NCBI GenBank assembly: GCA_037447655.1
Contig: JBBHKE010002481.1
Span: 238,314 to 260,183 of the forward strand
DNA from: Zygnema cylindricum
Lineage: Eukaryota > Streptophyta > Zygnematophyceae > Zygnematales > Zygnemataceae
DNA: 21,870 nt
Direction: 5' to 3'
This document shows positions 1 through 8,976 of the stretch, piece after piece. Position 1 is the stretch's first letter. Each line of letters opens with the position of its first letter. The notes below the pieces were generated by a model that was not told the DNA's origin, did not search any database, and saw only the letters and a program-made list of their open reading frames with translations. Both the position numbers and the translations under genes were made by a program.

Positions 1-417
1 ATGCCTTCTTCTTCTACGATGATTCCTCGACCTCAGGATCCGGATCCTTCAGATCCAACCGAATCCGAATCATCGTCGGATCCGGAAGTAGAAACTCCAT
101 TTGCTTTCACCGGCAAAACCTTTGAGGAAGCCGTTCCGATTGATCCGTTCGTAGAAAAGAAAGAGAATGAGGGAAAAAAGGAGGAAGATGACGCGATGGG
201 AGATCGTCTACAAAAGATGATGGATGGTCTTTTCCGTTATGTGGATCAACGGATCTCCGAGGCAAACCGTTTTACTAAATCTCCATTATTCGGAGATCCG
301 ATTCCGGATCAAATTATCGGCGATACGGAAGGAGGTGAAGGAGATGAGGAGGAGACGAGGGAATTGATTCGAAAGGGGAAACTTCCCATCGATGACGATT
401 CCGATCTTGACGATTAG
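1..417 (+). pseudogene. copia N-terminal acidic gag extension
   Basis: This is an open frame of 138 codons beginning at the window edge and ending at TAG 415-417. It is in the same frame as the gag domain that starts at 445. The product is hydrophilic, rich in Ser, Pro, Asp and Glu in its first 60 residues and again at its C-terminus (an acidic tail after residue 105), with no recognisable fold. Because the frame continues into gag after one stop, I read it as the N-terminal part of the gag polyprotein rather than a separate gene. Base 1 happens to be an ATG, but the true start could be further upstream. It could instead be a separate small element-specific ORF. Confidence 0.55.
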
Positions 418-444
418 AGTGAAGGAAAAAAGCAAGTTGAATCT

Positions 445-900
445 ATGTCCGGAAAAATTGTCATCTTCAATGGGACGAATTATCAATCGTGGAATAAATA
501 TATTAAAGGTCAATTTAAATTGAAACGGCTTTGGAAGGTGGTAAAAGGGGTGGACAAGATGCCTACCTCGGATCGGAGAGCTTATCGTGTGTGGAGGAAG
601 ATAAATCTTTCCGCTATCGGCGGTTTATTTCAATCATGTAGCACTTCTATACATGATTTATTCCTTACCCGAAGATTTGCCCATGATTGTTGGGTGGCTC
701 TTGAGAATCATTTCGAAAAGAGTCTTCAAAACAAGGGGCAACATATTTATACCGATTATACATCCTTCAAAGTGAAACCAAATGAATCGATTGATGAGGC
801 CGCAAAGAGATTTAACATTATTATCGAGCAACTCGCAAATATGGGGAAATTCATTGAAGAGAATGATAAGGCATCGGTCTTCACCCATGCCTTACCATAG
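445..900 (+). pseudogene. copia gag, capsid-like (UBN2/DUF4219) part
   Basis: The first 40 residues have the copia gag signature: FNGTNYQSWNKYI near residue 9, then a W-x-V-V-x-G segment at about residues 30-36. A helical UBN2-like region with W-x-x-L-E-N-H-F around residues 84-90 and a conserved L-A-N-M-G follows. The family forms the virus-like particle that encloses element RNA. TAG at 898-900 interrupts the frame, which resumes at once at 901 with the rest of the domain, so this is a point nonsense mutation, probably from a Gln codon, and not a natural end. Confidence 0.8.
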
Positions 901-903
901 AAA

Positions 904-1245
904 ATGATACATTTGAGGGACATTCTTTTATTGAGGGATTCGAACACTTTGGATTCGATTATCACTTTCCTCAAATCCACCGAGGCAAATCGTCCGAGTT
1001 CATCGAGGGGACCCCAACCCACCGGTTCCCTCAATGCGACAACACCGGAAACGCCTGATCTAAATTATCTTCGGGGAAGAGGAGGTAGAAGAGGTGGAAA
1101 TCCGAGAGGAAGAGGGGGAAGAGGTCACGAAAGGGCCGGGAGATCTCTTTCCCAGCCCGGATATTCAGATCTGACCAATATTGCATGTTTTCAATGCGGC
1201 AAACTTGGTCATATGGCGGCTTTTTGCCCGGATAAGGAGCGCTAA
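904..1245 (+). pseudogene. copia gag C-terminal part with first CCHC zinc knuckle
   Basis: This continues the gag frame after the stop at 898. It holds the end of the UBN2 region, an Arg/Gly-rich stretch at about residues 55-80 and one CX2CX4HX4C knuckle (CFQCGKLGHMAAFC) near the end, which binds RNA in nucleocapsid proteins. TAA at 1243-1245 interrupts the frame, and a second knuckle follows directly from 1246 in the same frame. The natural protein therefore had two knuckles and the stop is a mutation. Confidence 0.8.
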
Positions 1246-1896
1246 TGTCACTTTTGCGGGAAATGGGGTCATATAAGCCCCCAATGTTACTCGAAGGCCG
1301 AAAATGGAGGCGACGGTGGAAGAGGAGACCACAGCGGTAGAGGAGACGGCGGCGGCCGATACAGTGGGCGCGGCAGCGGTCGTCTTAGCGGCCGCGGTGG
1401 CCGCGGAGGCCGCCATGGAAGAGGAGGAGGACATTTTTTGGGCGACGATCAATTTGAAGGAGGAGGGGGGGCGCATATATTTTCCGCCCTTAACCTGTCA
1501 CTTGATTTATTGACAGGTGTTACGGTACACGAAAAAGAGTGGATCATCGATTCTGGCGCGTCACATCATGTTTGTACGGACGCGTCACTTTTTCACGATT
1601 TGCGTCAACTCACGGTATCGAAACAAGTCACAGTCGCAAGTGGACAGATAATTTCAATCAGTACAATGGGTATTGTACGATTGGACTTACCAAATTTGGA
1701 CTCCCGTGGCGTTGAAAAACGGACGCAAATTGAACTGAAGAACGTTTTGTACCTACTTGAAGGTTCAGTGAACCTTCTCAACGTACCACAAATTCAGCGA
1801 GCAGGCTGCAGCGTCCTTGCGTATGGAGATTCCACAATAAAAACTGTGCGACCAGATGGTGTACAAATAGGCGAAAGCGAGGTGACAGTCGCTTAA
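1246..1896 (+). pseudogene. copia second zinc knuckle, GR-rich linker and aspartic protease
   Basis: Frame 1 stays open from 1246 to the TAA at 1894. It opens with a second CCHC knuckle (CHFCGKWGHISPQC), followed by a Gly/Arg-rich, GC-rich linker at about 1297-1440 encoding GRGGRGG-type repeats. The retroviral-type aspartic protease follows. Its catalytic D-S-G-A lies in WIIDSGASHHVC, with the Asp codon at 1549-1551. The protease would process the polyprotein. After 1896 the homologous sequence continues in frame 3, so a single-base indel lies near 1890-1900 together with the stop. Confidence 0.85.
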
Positions 1897-3134
1897 TATG
1901 GCGTCGACCTAAATTCCCCCCAAATTCCGCCGGTATTACTTCGCAAATATCTGAATTAAAAGGAGATTTAACTTTGTGGCACCATCGCATGTGTCACACA
2001 TCCGAGGGGAGTTTACGACGCATGATTAAAAATGGAAGTGTAAGGGGATTAGACTTGACGTCGAGGGAGAAAATTAACAGGTGCGTAGGATGTAGTAAGG
2101 GGAGACAAATCCGAAAGTCGCATCCGGCTAAGGATCTTTCGCATCGATTTAATCATCCGCTTGATCTTGTGCATATTGATTTATGTGGGGACGTGAAACC
2201 GGAGACGATTGGAGGAAACAAATATATTATGGTGGTGGTGGATGACTTCACTCGCTTCACATGTGTAATATTGCTTAAACACAAATCCGAAGCATTTTTA
2301 CGCTTTCAAGAGTGGCATGTTATGGCCGAAAGGCAATGTGAGAGAAAATTAAAGTCTATAAGATCGGATAATGGAGGGGAATTTCTTGCTTTTGATCCTT
2401 ATTGTAAAGAGTGGGGAATCTCTCATCAATATACCGCATCTTACTCATCGGAATCTAATGGCATTGCCGAGAGGAAAAATCTTACGCTTCAAGAAATGGT
2501 ACGATCCATGGTACACGGATCTGGGAGGAGTATTCATTTATGGGGCGATGCAATTTTAACGGCGAATTATATTTGCAATCGGAGGATAACGTCAATTTCG
2601 GGTGACAAAACTCCTTACGAATTATGGAATGGACGAAAACCAACTCTTCATCATATTCGCATTTGGGGATGTCGTGCGTCGGTTTATATTCAATCACAAA
2701 AGAGAAAAGGTAAGTTTGCATCGAGGAGTTGGAGTGGTTATTTCGTTGGGTATAGTGAAAAAGGGAGTCTTTATCGAGTTTATGATCCGATTCGAAATAT
2801 CATTGAGGAATCGAGAAATGTGGACTTTCACGAGGACTTATTATCCACAATCTCTCGATCGGCTAAGCGACATTCGAATATTCATTTTCATGAGGAATTT
2901 GACATTGGTGATCTTAATGACATTGAGGGTTCGGACTCGGAAGTTGATCCAGAATCCACCTCCAATGTTAAGAGGGGGAAAGGTCAAATTCTGGAGAATG
3001 TAAATGTTGGTAACATTGGTGGGGATTCGCGAAGCAAAAATTCCCAAATGTCTTCGGACACGAGGAAATCCTCGTCTTCTAAATCGAGTGAACCAAATAT
3101 TATTGAGAAGGAACCGACGAGGGAGGAGAAATAA
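1897..3134 (+). pseudogene. copia GAG-pre-integrase and integrase core
   Basis: Frame 3 is open from upstream of 1893 through TAA 3132-3134. The zinc-binding pre-integrase domain starts near 1974 (LWHHRMCH, then C-V-G-C about 30 codons later, an HHCC arrangement). The rve core carries the D,D35E triad: Asp in HIDLCG, Asp in RSDNGGEF and Glu in NGIAERKN. A GKFASRSWSGYFVGY-type block and a hydrophilic Ser-rich tail follow. The enzyme would insert element cDNA into chromosomes. The three catalytic residues are intact, but the frame is cut off from gag and RT. There is no obvious ATG at the start, as expected for an internal polyprotein part. Confidence 0.88.
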
Positions 3135-3335
3135 TTTGAGCCGAGGAGGAGTATACGTGAAAATAAGGGTAAGAAACCGGCTCGTCTTTCTTTTGATGGT
3201 AAAGGGAATGTGGAGAATTCATATTATTTTATTTCGGGGGAGAGGGAGGATGATTTCCTTTTATAGCAATCATTATGCGATAATTTGCCGGGCGATCCGC
3301 AATCGTACATTGAAGCACATAAATCATGCGAGTGA
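3135..3335 (+). pseudogene. copia integrase-RT linker, interrupted
   Basis: Frame 3 continues across TAA 3132 with a basic stretch (EPRRSIRENKGKKPARLSF) of the kind found between integrase and reverse transcriptase in copia polyproteins. Two more in-frame stops, TAG 3264-3266 and TGA 3333-3335, fall before RT begins. There are no catalytic motifs. Three stops within about 200 bases make this the most decayed part of the element. Confidence 0.65.
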
Positions 3336-4091
3336 GAGACGCATTGGAAACCGGCATGGGAAAGAGAACTTCAATCTATTATCGACAACCGAACATTTGA
3401 GGAGGTAAGTTTACCGGAGGGTAAAAAAGCTATTGATGCGAAGTGGATTTTTAAAACCAAAACTGGTGCATCGGGGGAAGTAGTAAAACATAAGGCTCGG
3501 CTAGTTTGCAAGGGCTTTCAACAAAGGGAGGGGATAGATTATACGGAGACATACGCACCGGTTGTTAAGTTTGATTCATTGAGGATGATTATTGCTATTG
3601 CCGCTGCCGGCAAGAAACACATACACCAAATGGACGTAGAGACGTCGTTCTTCAATGGTGACTTAGAGGAGGAGGTTTATATGAAGGTTCCGGAAGGAGT
3701 AGTGTCGAAAGAGGGGAAGGTATGGCGGCTGCGAAAGTCCTTGTACGGACTAAAGCAAGCACCAAGGACTTGGTATTTACGATTACACAAGGTCCTTACT
3801 GAATTTGGATTCGTACGGACAGTTTCAGATTTTGGAGTTTACGTAAAAGGTGAGGGGGAGGATCAAATTATATTTTCTGTGTATGTGGATGATTTTTTGA
3901 TGATATGTGACAAGTTGATGAGAATCGCGGAATTGAAGGAGTACCTGCGATTACATTTTAAAGTCACAGATTTGGGAGAAGTACGATATATTCTTGGAGT
4001 GGAAGTTTTGAGGTACGATAACGGGGATATTAAATTATCGCAAGCGCAATATTGTAAAGAAGCTGACAAAATTTGCTATGCTGAATTCTAA
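3336..4091 (+). pseudogene. copia reverse transcriptase (RVT_2)
   Basis: This frame-3 segment starts after TGA 3333. Motifs in order are WKPAWERELQSI at the start, KHKARLVCKGFQQREGIDY, YAPVVKFDSLR, HQMDVETSFFNGDLEEEVYM (usually MDVKTAFLNG), SLYGLKQAPRTWY, and the catalytic YVDDFLM with its Asp pair at 3888-3893, then LGEVRYILGVEV. The domain would copy element RNA into cDNA. An ATG at 3579 lies inside the domain and is not the real start. The frame ends at TAA 4089, where the sequence shifts to frame 1, so an indel lies at about 4060-4090. Confidence 0.92.
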
Positions 4092-4677
4092 GCCGATTTT
4101 GACACAACTAGATTCCAAACTACAATATCGCAAATTTGACAAGGAGGAAACTGTCCACGTGCCCTATCGTGAAGCCGTTGGAAGTTTAATGTATTTAAGT
4201 GTTGCCACGCGACCGGATATTTCAGCCGCAGTATCGGTCGTGAGCCGCTTTTGTCAGGCTCCTAAGAAGATTCATTGGGAAGCCGTGAAAAGAATCTTTC
4301 GTTACCTTGCAGGTACGACTGAGATTGGATTATTATTTCAATATAGACAGGAGTCTTTGAATTGCGTGGGGTATTGTGATGCGGACTGGGGCGGCGACTT
4401 TGATACAGGAAAGTCAACGTCCGGTTATGCATTTGTTTTTTGCGGTGCGGCAATTTCTTGGAGCTCTCGTCTTCAGCCGACTGTCGCACTGAGTTCAACC
4501 GAAGCAGAGTATATGGCCGCGTGTCATACTTCTAAGGCGTCGATTTCGATCAAGGAATTACTTCGAGAATTGAAGATTACTATTGGCTGTATGAAAATTT
4601 ATTCTGACAGTATGAGTTGGATGGCTTTGGTCAAGAATCTTGTATTCCACAAAAGAACAATACATATCAGGATCTAG
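4078..4677 (+). pseudogene. copia RT C-terminus and RNase H domain
   Basis: This segment resumes the polyprotein in frame 1. It carries the RT-RNase H connection (YREAVGSLMYLSVATRPDI) and an RNase H domain with GYCDADWGGD, ALSSTEAEYMA and IYSDSMSWMALVKN, which supply the Asp and Glu metal ligands. It would degrade the RNA strand during reverse transcription. It ends with an out-of-frame tail after KRTIHI, where the family continues with a His-Ile/Tyr-H-F-V-R-D motif that is found here in frame 3. A frameshift therefore lies near 4660-4676. Confidence 0.9.
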
Positions 4678-4820
4678 TGCACTTCGTACGAGATTTGGTC
4701 GCTGCGAAGGAGGTTGAATTTTTGTACGTTACGACGTTGGAGGAAGCCGCGGATATGCTGACGAAAGCCGCGACACATGAAGTATTTATGAGAGGAAGAC
4801 CTAAATTAGGCTTGGTGTAA
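4656..4820 (+). pseudogene. copia RNase H C-terminal tail
   Basis: Frame 3 carries the conserved polyprotein end (HFVRDLVAAKEVEFLYV, then ADMLTKA), closing with TAA 4818-4820. The normal copia C-terminus reads H-F-V-R-E/D ... A-D-x-L-T-K, so this stop is probably the authentic one. It lies 24 bases before the LTR. Confidence 0.8.
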
Positions 4821-4833
4821 TGATCACTATTTT

Positions 4834-4843
4834 GAGAGGGGGA
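4834..4843 (+). promoter_or_regulatory. polypurine tract of the copia element
   Basis: GAGAGGGGGA lies immediately before the TGTTAG that opens the 3' LTR. This is the expected primer site for plus-strand cDNA synthesis. Confidence 0.75.
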
Positions 4844-4844
4844 T

Positions 4845-5288
4845 TGTTAGAGTCAAAATGGTAATCGGTCGTCGCGGCCTGTCGCGCGACTAAATAGTTA
4901 CAGTTTGTCTTTTGTTGTCAAGCGTGCGGTCTTGTTTTTGTCCTTTATGTCTCGCAGTTTGTTTTGAAGATTCCCGGTCTCGCGTAGATTCTGTATCGCG
5001 ACGACCAGGTACAGATATTGTTTGGTATGTAAGGTTTGTCGTTATATGGTTTTGTGTTGATTTGTTTGTTTGGTCTTATTTAGTGCACACTATAATTTAG
5101 TCTTAGTTTATAGTTTGAAGTTGTGACGTGACGCCTAGTGTATACTATATACTGCAGATTAGTGGGAGGTAAAAGATACACTGATTATAGGGGAAAAACG
5201 TTCATGAAACATATTGGCTTTTATGGACTGTCCTCTCTTGTGTGAATTTTTTTTTTATTCTTGATGCTTCTGCTGCTGTTTTTTAGCA
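4845..5288 (+). repeat. 3' LTR of the copia element (right end uncertain)
   Basis: The LTR begins TGTTAGAGTC right after the polypurine tract, a typical copia start. The proposed end is the CA at 5287-5288, after a T-rich stretch and a CTTCTGCTGCTG segment that resembles the U5 end of plant-type copia LTRs. That gives about 444 bp. No second LTR is in the window, so the right edge is inferred. A GC-rich palindrome (GTCGCGCGAC) lies near the left end. Confidence 0.5.
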
Positions 5289-5308
5289 CTGTGATTTATT
5301 AGATCCTA

Positions 5309-5323
5309 TCAAGAGAGGGACAA

Positions 5324-5359
<36 letters not shown>

Positions 5360-5670
5360 AGAGAGAGAGAGAGAGGGGGGGGGTGAGGGAAAGAGTGGAA
5401 TTTGACCAACCGAGACTTCGGAACTTGTTAATCTCTGCCAAAAAAATGTCGCTTTCATGTCGACACCTCCTTCTCCCTCGAAGGAGTGCTTGATAGTGAG
5501 GGAGGGTGAGAGGGAAAAGAGACAGAGGCAAATGTTGAGGGGAAACGATTGAGGGGAAGAGGTATCGGTTGAGAGCGATAGAGGGAGATAGAGAAGGGGA
5601 GGGAAAAGTTGTAAAGGAAACGGAGAGAGAGGAGGGAGGGTGAGGCATACGGAGAGGGTGAAAAGAATGG
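5309..5670 (+). repeat. purine-rich simple repeat (GA)n/(GGGA)n
   Basis: The + strand is almost entirely purine, with (GA)n and GAGGGA runs at 5319-5386 and a degenerate continuation at 5490-5670. Long Ser/Leu-rich open frames on the minus strand here are translations of the repeat, not genes. Confidence 0.85.
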
Positions 5671-5691
5671 TAAAAAAACAGATTTTTTTCG

Positions 5692-5709
5692 AAAAAAAAA
5701 AAAAAAAAA
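5692..5709 (+). repeat. poly-A run of 18
   Basis: An uninterrupted run of 18 A follows the purine-rich tract, directly after a short T run. It could be a retroposon tail, but nothing upstream looks like a retroposed gene. Confidence 0.7.
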
Positions 5710-6400
5710 CAAATAACAAAATTACCATAGTTGACTATCTTGTCATGCTTGTGGTGCCCGTGACGCCTTTCCATTGGCAGTGGAGTAACATTGGTCCCAA
5801 GACGAGAGCCTTTCGACGTCGTGTTGTGAATGGCATCCACGGAGGCGAAATAAGCAGATGAGAGGTGAAGCGATGCAGGTGATAGGCATAACGAAACAGG
5901 GGCCAAGCTGTCACCTGCTTGTTTGTTGTCGAAAGTACAAATTTGTGACGTCGACGGCGCAGGCATCAAATCCCATAGGAACCAAGGAAATGTTTGGTTC
6001 CCATTGGTTAAAAAAATATCTAATTTTTTGGGAGTTTTCGCATTTGGCGTGACTCCACGCCAATATCAATATCGCAAAATATTGTAACATTATTCTATTT
6101 ATTGTAAAAAAATTACTGTAATTCGTGGTCCTTTTAGCGCACGCATCCAATATTAACGTAAACGTTTACAATATTTTATGGCCAAATGGCATATTGGCAT
6201 CGTATTAGAGTATACGTTTATACTAATTTAAGCGTAACTCTCAATTAAAATTAGTTTTAATACTAATTGCGTAAGATAACCATAACTAAGGTGGAAACCA
6301 CAAATGTTAGGCGGACAGTTACATGTTTACGGCACAATTCAATGAGTTATGTTAGTTTACAGTTTAAAATAGGATTTTCCACGCGTGAATATGTTCGATG
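5710..6400. other. intergenic, no gene seen
   Basis: No supported coding sequence. The only distinct structure is an inverted repeat at 5972-6007 (GGAACCAA / TTGGTTCC arms with a short loop, extending imperfectly to about 14 pairs). The rest is AT-rich. Confidence 0.6.
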
Positions 6401-6732
6401 TTCACACGGTCGACGGACGAACATATGAGAACGTGTTTTTTTTCGACGGGTTGCGTCTCTTTCTTCCAGCGCACATTCACATGTATGCGCATTAATGATA
6501 AGTGTCCTTTTCAACATTTTTGATTCAAAAAGTACAATTTTGTACGGATATACCCATTCCGTACACCACACTAAAAACATTGTAGTGTACTTCCATTATT
6601 AACGCTAATTGAGAAAAAACCATAATTAGAATAATGGAAAAAATAAAATTATGGATTGTATTTGAGGTTTTTTTTTTTTTTAAAGGGCACCGAATTGGCG
6701 TTATATACTCTAATAACGATTCACGGTGTACA
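6401..6732 (+). repeat. dispersed ~340-bp repeat, copy 1
   Basis: Shares order and sequence blocks with 7008-7350 and 13888-14228: TTCACACGGTCGA at the left, a T-run followed by CGACG, a GCGCACATTCACATG-like block, AAAAAGTACAATTTTGTACGG-like pairing sequence, CCGTACACCAC, and a right end of CTCTAATAACGATTC plus GGTGTAC. No coding potential. The right end runs into a palindrome (6707-6757), so the unit may be one half of a TIR element. Confidence 0.65.
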
Positions 6733-6757
6733 GTGCACCGCGAATCATAATTAGAGT
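6707..6757. repeat. near-perfect palindrome with GGTGTAC/GTGCACC core
   Basis: The arms read ACTCTAATaaCGATTC on the left and GAATCaTAATTAGAGT on the right, around a CGGTGTACAGTGCACCG centre, with few mismatches across about 51 bp. It looks like two head-to-head copies of the terminal sequence found at other repeat ends in the window. Confidence 0.7.
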
Positions 6758-7007
6758 AATGAAAATATTAGAGTAAAAAAAAAAAAACAATTAGAGTAAT
6801 GAACTCTAATTTATGTGATTGAATTTTTTCACAGAGGAAGTTTACTCTAATTTATTTAAGTACTCTATGTTGGGTTATGTCGGCAATAAATATCCGCGCT
6901 GAAATTATAAACACTAAATTACATGGTTGTACAAAATCTGTCAGTCCGTATCGTTTTGACGTCATTATGACGCTAGTATTATTTGTCGCGCTGAATGTCA
7001 GTTAATG
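6758..7007. other. intergenic, rich in TTAGAGTAA/TTACTCTAA motifs
   Basis: No gene. The TTAGAGTAA motif or its complement recurs about five times between 6750 and 6850, consistent with remnants of TIR-element ends. Confidence 0.5.
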
Positions 7008-7350
7008 TTCACACTGACGACGATGCTGTCGACGGACGAGAGTTATGCGAACGGCTTTTTTTCGATGTGATTGATTTTTCGTTTAGTGCGATTTCACATG
7101 CGAGCGCAATTCTTTTAAATCATTATTTGTACCTTTTCACTTAAAAAAGTACAATTTTGCACGGTCGAACGTCGTCCGTACTCCACACTATTTAAAACGA
7201 ACCTATATTACAATTTTGTACGCTAATTAAACTTACCTAAATTAGAATAATAAAAAAATTAGAATCGTTTACTCTATTTGATATCATAGAGTCGAAATTT
7301 CGAGCGACCGAATTAGAGTAATCTACTCTAATTACGATTCGCGGTGTACA
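7008..7350 (+). repeat. dispersed ~340-bp repeat, copy 2
   Basis: Same block order as 6401-6732: TTCACAC, GTCGACGGACGA, a T-run with TCGATG, TTCACATGCGAGCGC, AAAAAAGTACAATTTTG, CCGTACTCCACAC, CTATTTAA, and the right end CTCTAATTACGATTCGCGG. It is diverged from the other two copies but collinear. Confidence 0.65.
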
Positions 7351-7352
7351 GT

Positions 7353-7373
7353 CTGTACTGTACTGTACTGTAG
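7353..7373 (+). repeat. short (CTGTA)n microsatellite
   Basis: About four units of CTGTA follow directly on the end of the ~340-bp repeat. Confidence 0.6.
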
Positions 7374-7540
7374 CGCGCTATTCTTCTGTACGTTTTCTAC
7401 ACGTTTCTTTAGTACTTCTGTACTTTGAAGACGGATTTGACCGTACATGCATACGTCTGTTCGGGGTTCGGCTTGATCGAGCTGAACCAAATGTATCGCC
7501 AAAAGTGGGTGTTCCGTACCAATAGGGCTTCGGCCAATTG

Positions 7541-7790
7541 GGCTGCAGGGGTCATTGCAAGGACGTTTTCAATGGCTGGGCTGTTTCTGGCCGTAGGATC
7601 CTGATCCGGATGGTCACAAATTTCCCAATCATCAATGACTACCTCAAAATGACCGCTTTAGGGCCCAATGGCGGTCATTGCGAGGACATTCTCAATGGCG
7701 GGGCCATTTCCGACCGTAGGATTCTTCATCAGACGCTCAGAAATAGCTTAATCATTAAGAGCCGCAAACCCATCGTTATTACTTATTAGT
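7541..7790 (+). repeat. two diverged ~123-bp tandem units
   Basis: GTCATTGCAAGGAC at 7551 and GTCATTGCGAGGAC at 7674 start collinear stretches sharing TCAATGGC(T/G)GGGC, CCGTAGGAT and a CTCAGAAAT/TCACAAAT block, with a 123-bp offset. The CTCAAAATGACCG sequence at about 7644 and the CCATCGTTATTA end at 7771 are shared with the array at 8360-9440. The open frame across it is a by-product. Confidence 0.65.
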
Positions 7791-8259
7791 GATATTAACC
7801 CTATTTTGTGTATCGTATCCATCAACATTATCTTTTGGCATTCAGCGCCACTTTATGTGTGGACTTTGTGGCGTTTGTACGATGAGCAAGAATCAACAAT
7901 AGTTCAAGTACACATCTATTTACCTGATCCACGTGCGGTATACTTGGTGTACTTGTGGGGTTTGGAAATCGTACGAAATATACAATTAAAATTTAAAATT
8001 TAACAGTAACGTATGTTATTTTACCCTATCTTATGGTTTGTTGAACTACAGAAATGTTGGCGCTATTTCCGGCGGCTAACAGCTATTTAAAGCTAATCTA
8101 CATAGGGAAGATAATTAACGCTGTAGAAATGAGATGTCACGTGGACATTCTGTTCAAAAACCGTCTTGTCGTATTTGACGCTAATTTCTACAAACATAAT
8201 ATAAAGTGGCTGACGCTAAATGGAAAATTTTCATATTAGCGTTAAATTATATTTTAATG
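7791..8259. other. intergenic, no gene seen
   Basis: No supported gene. GACGCTAA/TAACGCTA words recur, in common with the neighbouring array. Confidence 0.5.
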
Positions 8260-8286
8260 ATAGTAACACTAGTTTATGTTTGAAGT

Positions 8287-8341
8287 GAAAAAACCCTTGA
8301 AACCCTAAAAAATCCTAGAAAACCCTTAGAAACCCTCAAAA
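8287..8341 (+). repeat. degenerate AAACCCT-type (telomere-like) stretch
   Basis: Six loosely spaced copies of AAACCCT, AAACCCTT or ATCCTA-like words occur in about 55 bp, separated by A or G runs. They resemble the plant-type telomere repeat but are not a regular tandem, so they could be chance or an eroded interstitial tract. Confidence 0.35.
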
Positions 8342-8359
8342 AATTTAGTGTTACTAACG

Positions 8360-8668
8360 CTAATAACGATGGGCGTGTACCTCAAAATGACCGCTTTAGA
8401 GCCCAATCAACAATAGTGGTCCCTTCATGGCGCTGTTTATAGCTAGGGACGCCACAAAGGCACAAACTGATCAATCACTAAAAAGTACATTGCCCATCGT
8501 TATTACCGTACAGGATTTATTAATGTAAACGAGAGAGATTATATTTTGTAACACTAGTTTAGTGCAAGGAGACGCGGCAGACTGTAGTCCACTTTCTTAA
8601 ACATTGTTGTTAACGCTAATTTCTGATATCAAACCAGAAAATTTGCTCTTGAAATAGTGTTACTAACG
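8360..8668 (+). repeat. ~309-bp array unit 1
   Basis: Starts CTAATAACGATGGGC. Its first half (8360-8507) is bounded by inverted ends: the right end TGCCCATCGTTATTA is the complement of the left. The second half (8508-8668) has ACACTAGTTTAGTGCAAGGA, GTAGTCCACTTTCTT and TTAACGCTAA blocks and ends TAGTGTTACTAACG, leading straight into the next unit. No ORF. Confidence 0.75.
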
Positions 8669-8976
8669 CTAATAACGATGGCCGATATGCCGATATACCT
8701 CAAAATAACCGCGTTAGGGCCCAGTGGTGGTCCCTGCATGGCATTTCTTGGGCTCGGGACTGTCACAAACTGAGCGATCAATAAAAAGTAAAAACTACAC
8801 CGTGAATCGTTATTAGCCTTATGTACGCCATATCGGCACCCCAAATTTTGACATTGATACCTTAAATATAATATACTACACTATTTGAGGACGTGGACCA
8901 TAATCTGCCACGTCTCCTGACACTAAATTAGAATGAATGACGCTATTTTTTTCTTTACACTGATAATTTCTATACG
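8669..8976 (+). repeat. ~309-bp array unit 2
   Basis: Repeats unit 1 at a 309-bp offset: CTAATAACGATGGCC start, ACCTCAAAATAACCG, TTAGGGCCC, TCACAAACTGA and a right inverted end GAATCGTTATTAGCC at about 8816. The second half is more diverged. Confidence 0.7.

Larger units (their letters stand above)
1..5288 (+). mobile_element. Ty1/copia LTR retrotransposon, degenerate, 5' LTR outside window
   Basis: The domain order is gag (UBN2-like, CCHC knuckles), aspartic protease, GAG-pre-integrase/integrase, reverse transcriptase, RNase H. Integrase before RT defines Ty1/copia. A polypurine tract and a TG-starting LTR follow the last coding segment. The coding region reads in frame 1 to 1896, frame 3 to 4091, frame 1 to 4677 and frame 3 to 4820. 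In-frame stops lie at 415, 898, 1243, 1894, 3132, 3264 and 3333, so the copy cannot make a full polyprotein and is non-autonomous. The 5' LTR and primer-binding site lie before base 1. The right end is my best guess from a CA dinucleotide in a U5-like context; no target duplication can be checked. Confidence 0.9.

Noticed and set aside
1304-1513. Ala/Glu-rich open frame in the copia gag-protease region
   Set aside because: It is a shadow of the GC-rich Gly/Arg linker read in another frame; the true frame has a zinc knuckle before it and a protease after it.
415-3335. Reassigned stop codons (TAA/TAG as Gln) to explain the broken copia frame
   Set aside because: TGA also interrupts the frame, and there are three frameshifts as well. 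The reductase gene ends at TAA after a natural C-terminus, and reading through it gives only translated minisatellite.
5283-5969. 228-codon minus-strand open frame rich in Ser, Leu and Pro
   Set aside because: It is the translation of the (GA)n purine-rich repeat on the other strand, and three frames give similar low-complexity products.
7538-7789. 83-codon open frame with an internal repeat
   Set aside because: It follows the 123-bp tandem pair, whose units resemble non-coding array sequence; no protein features.
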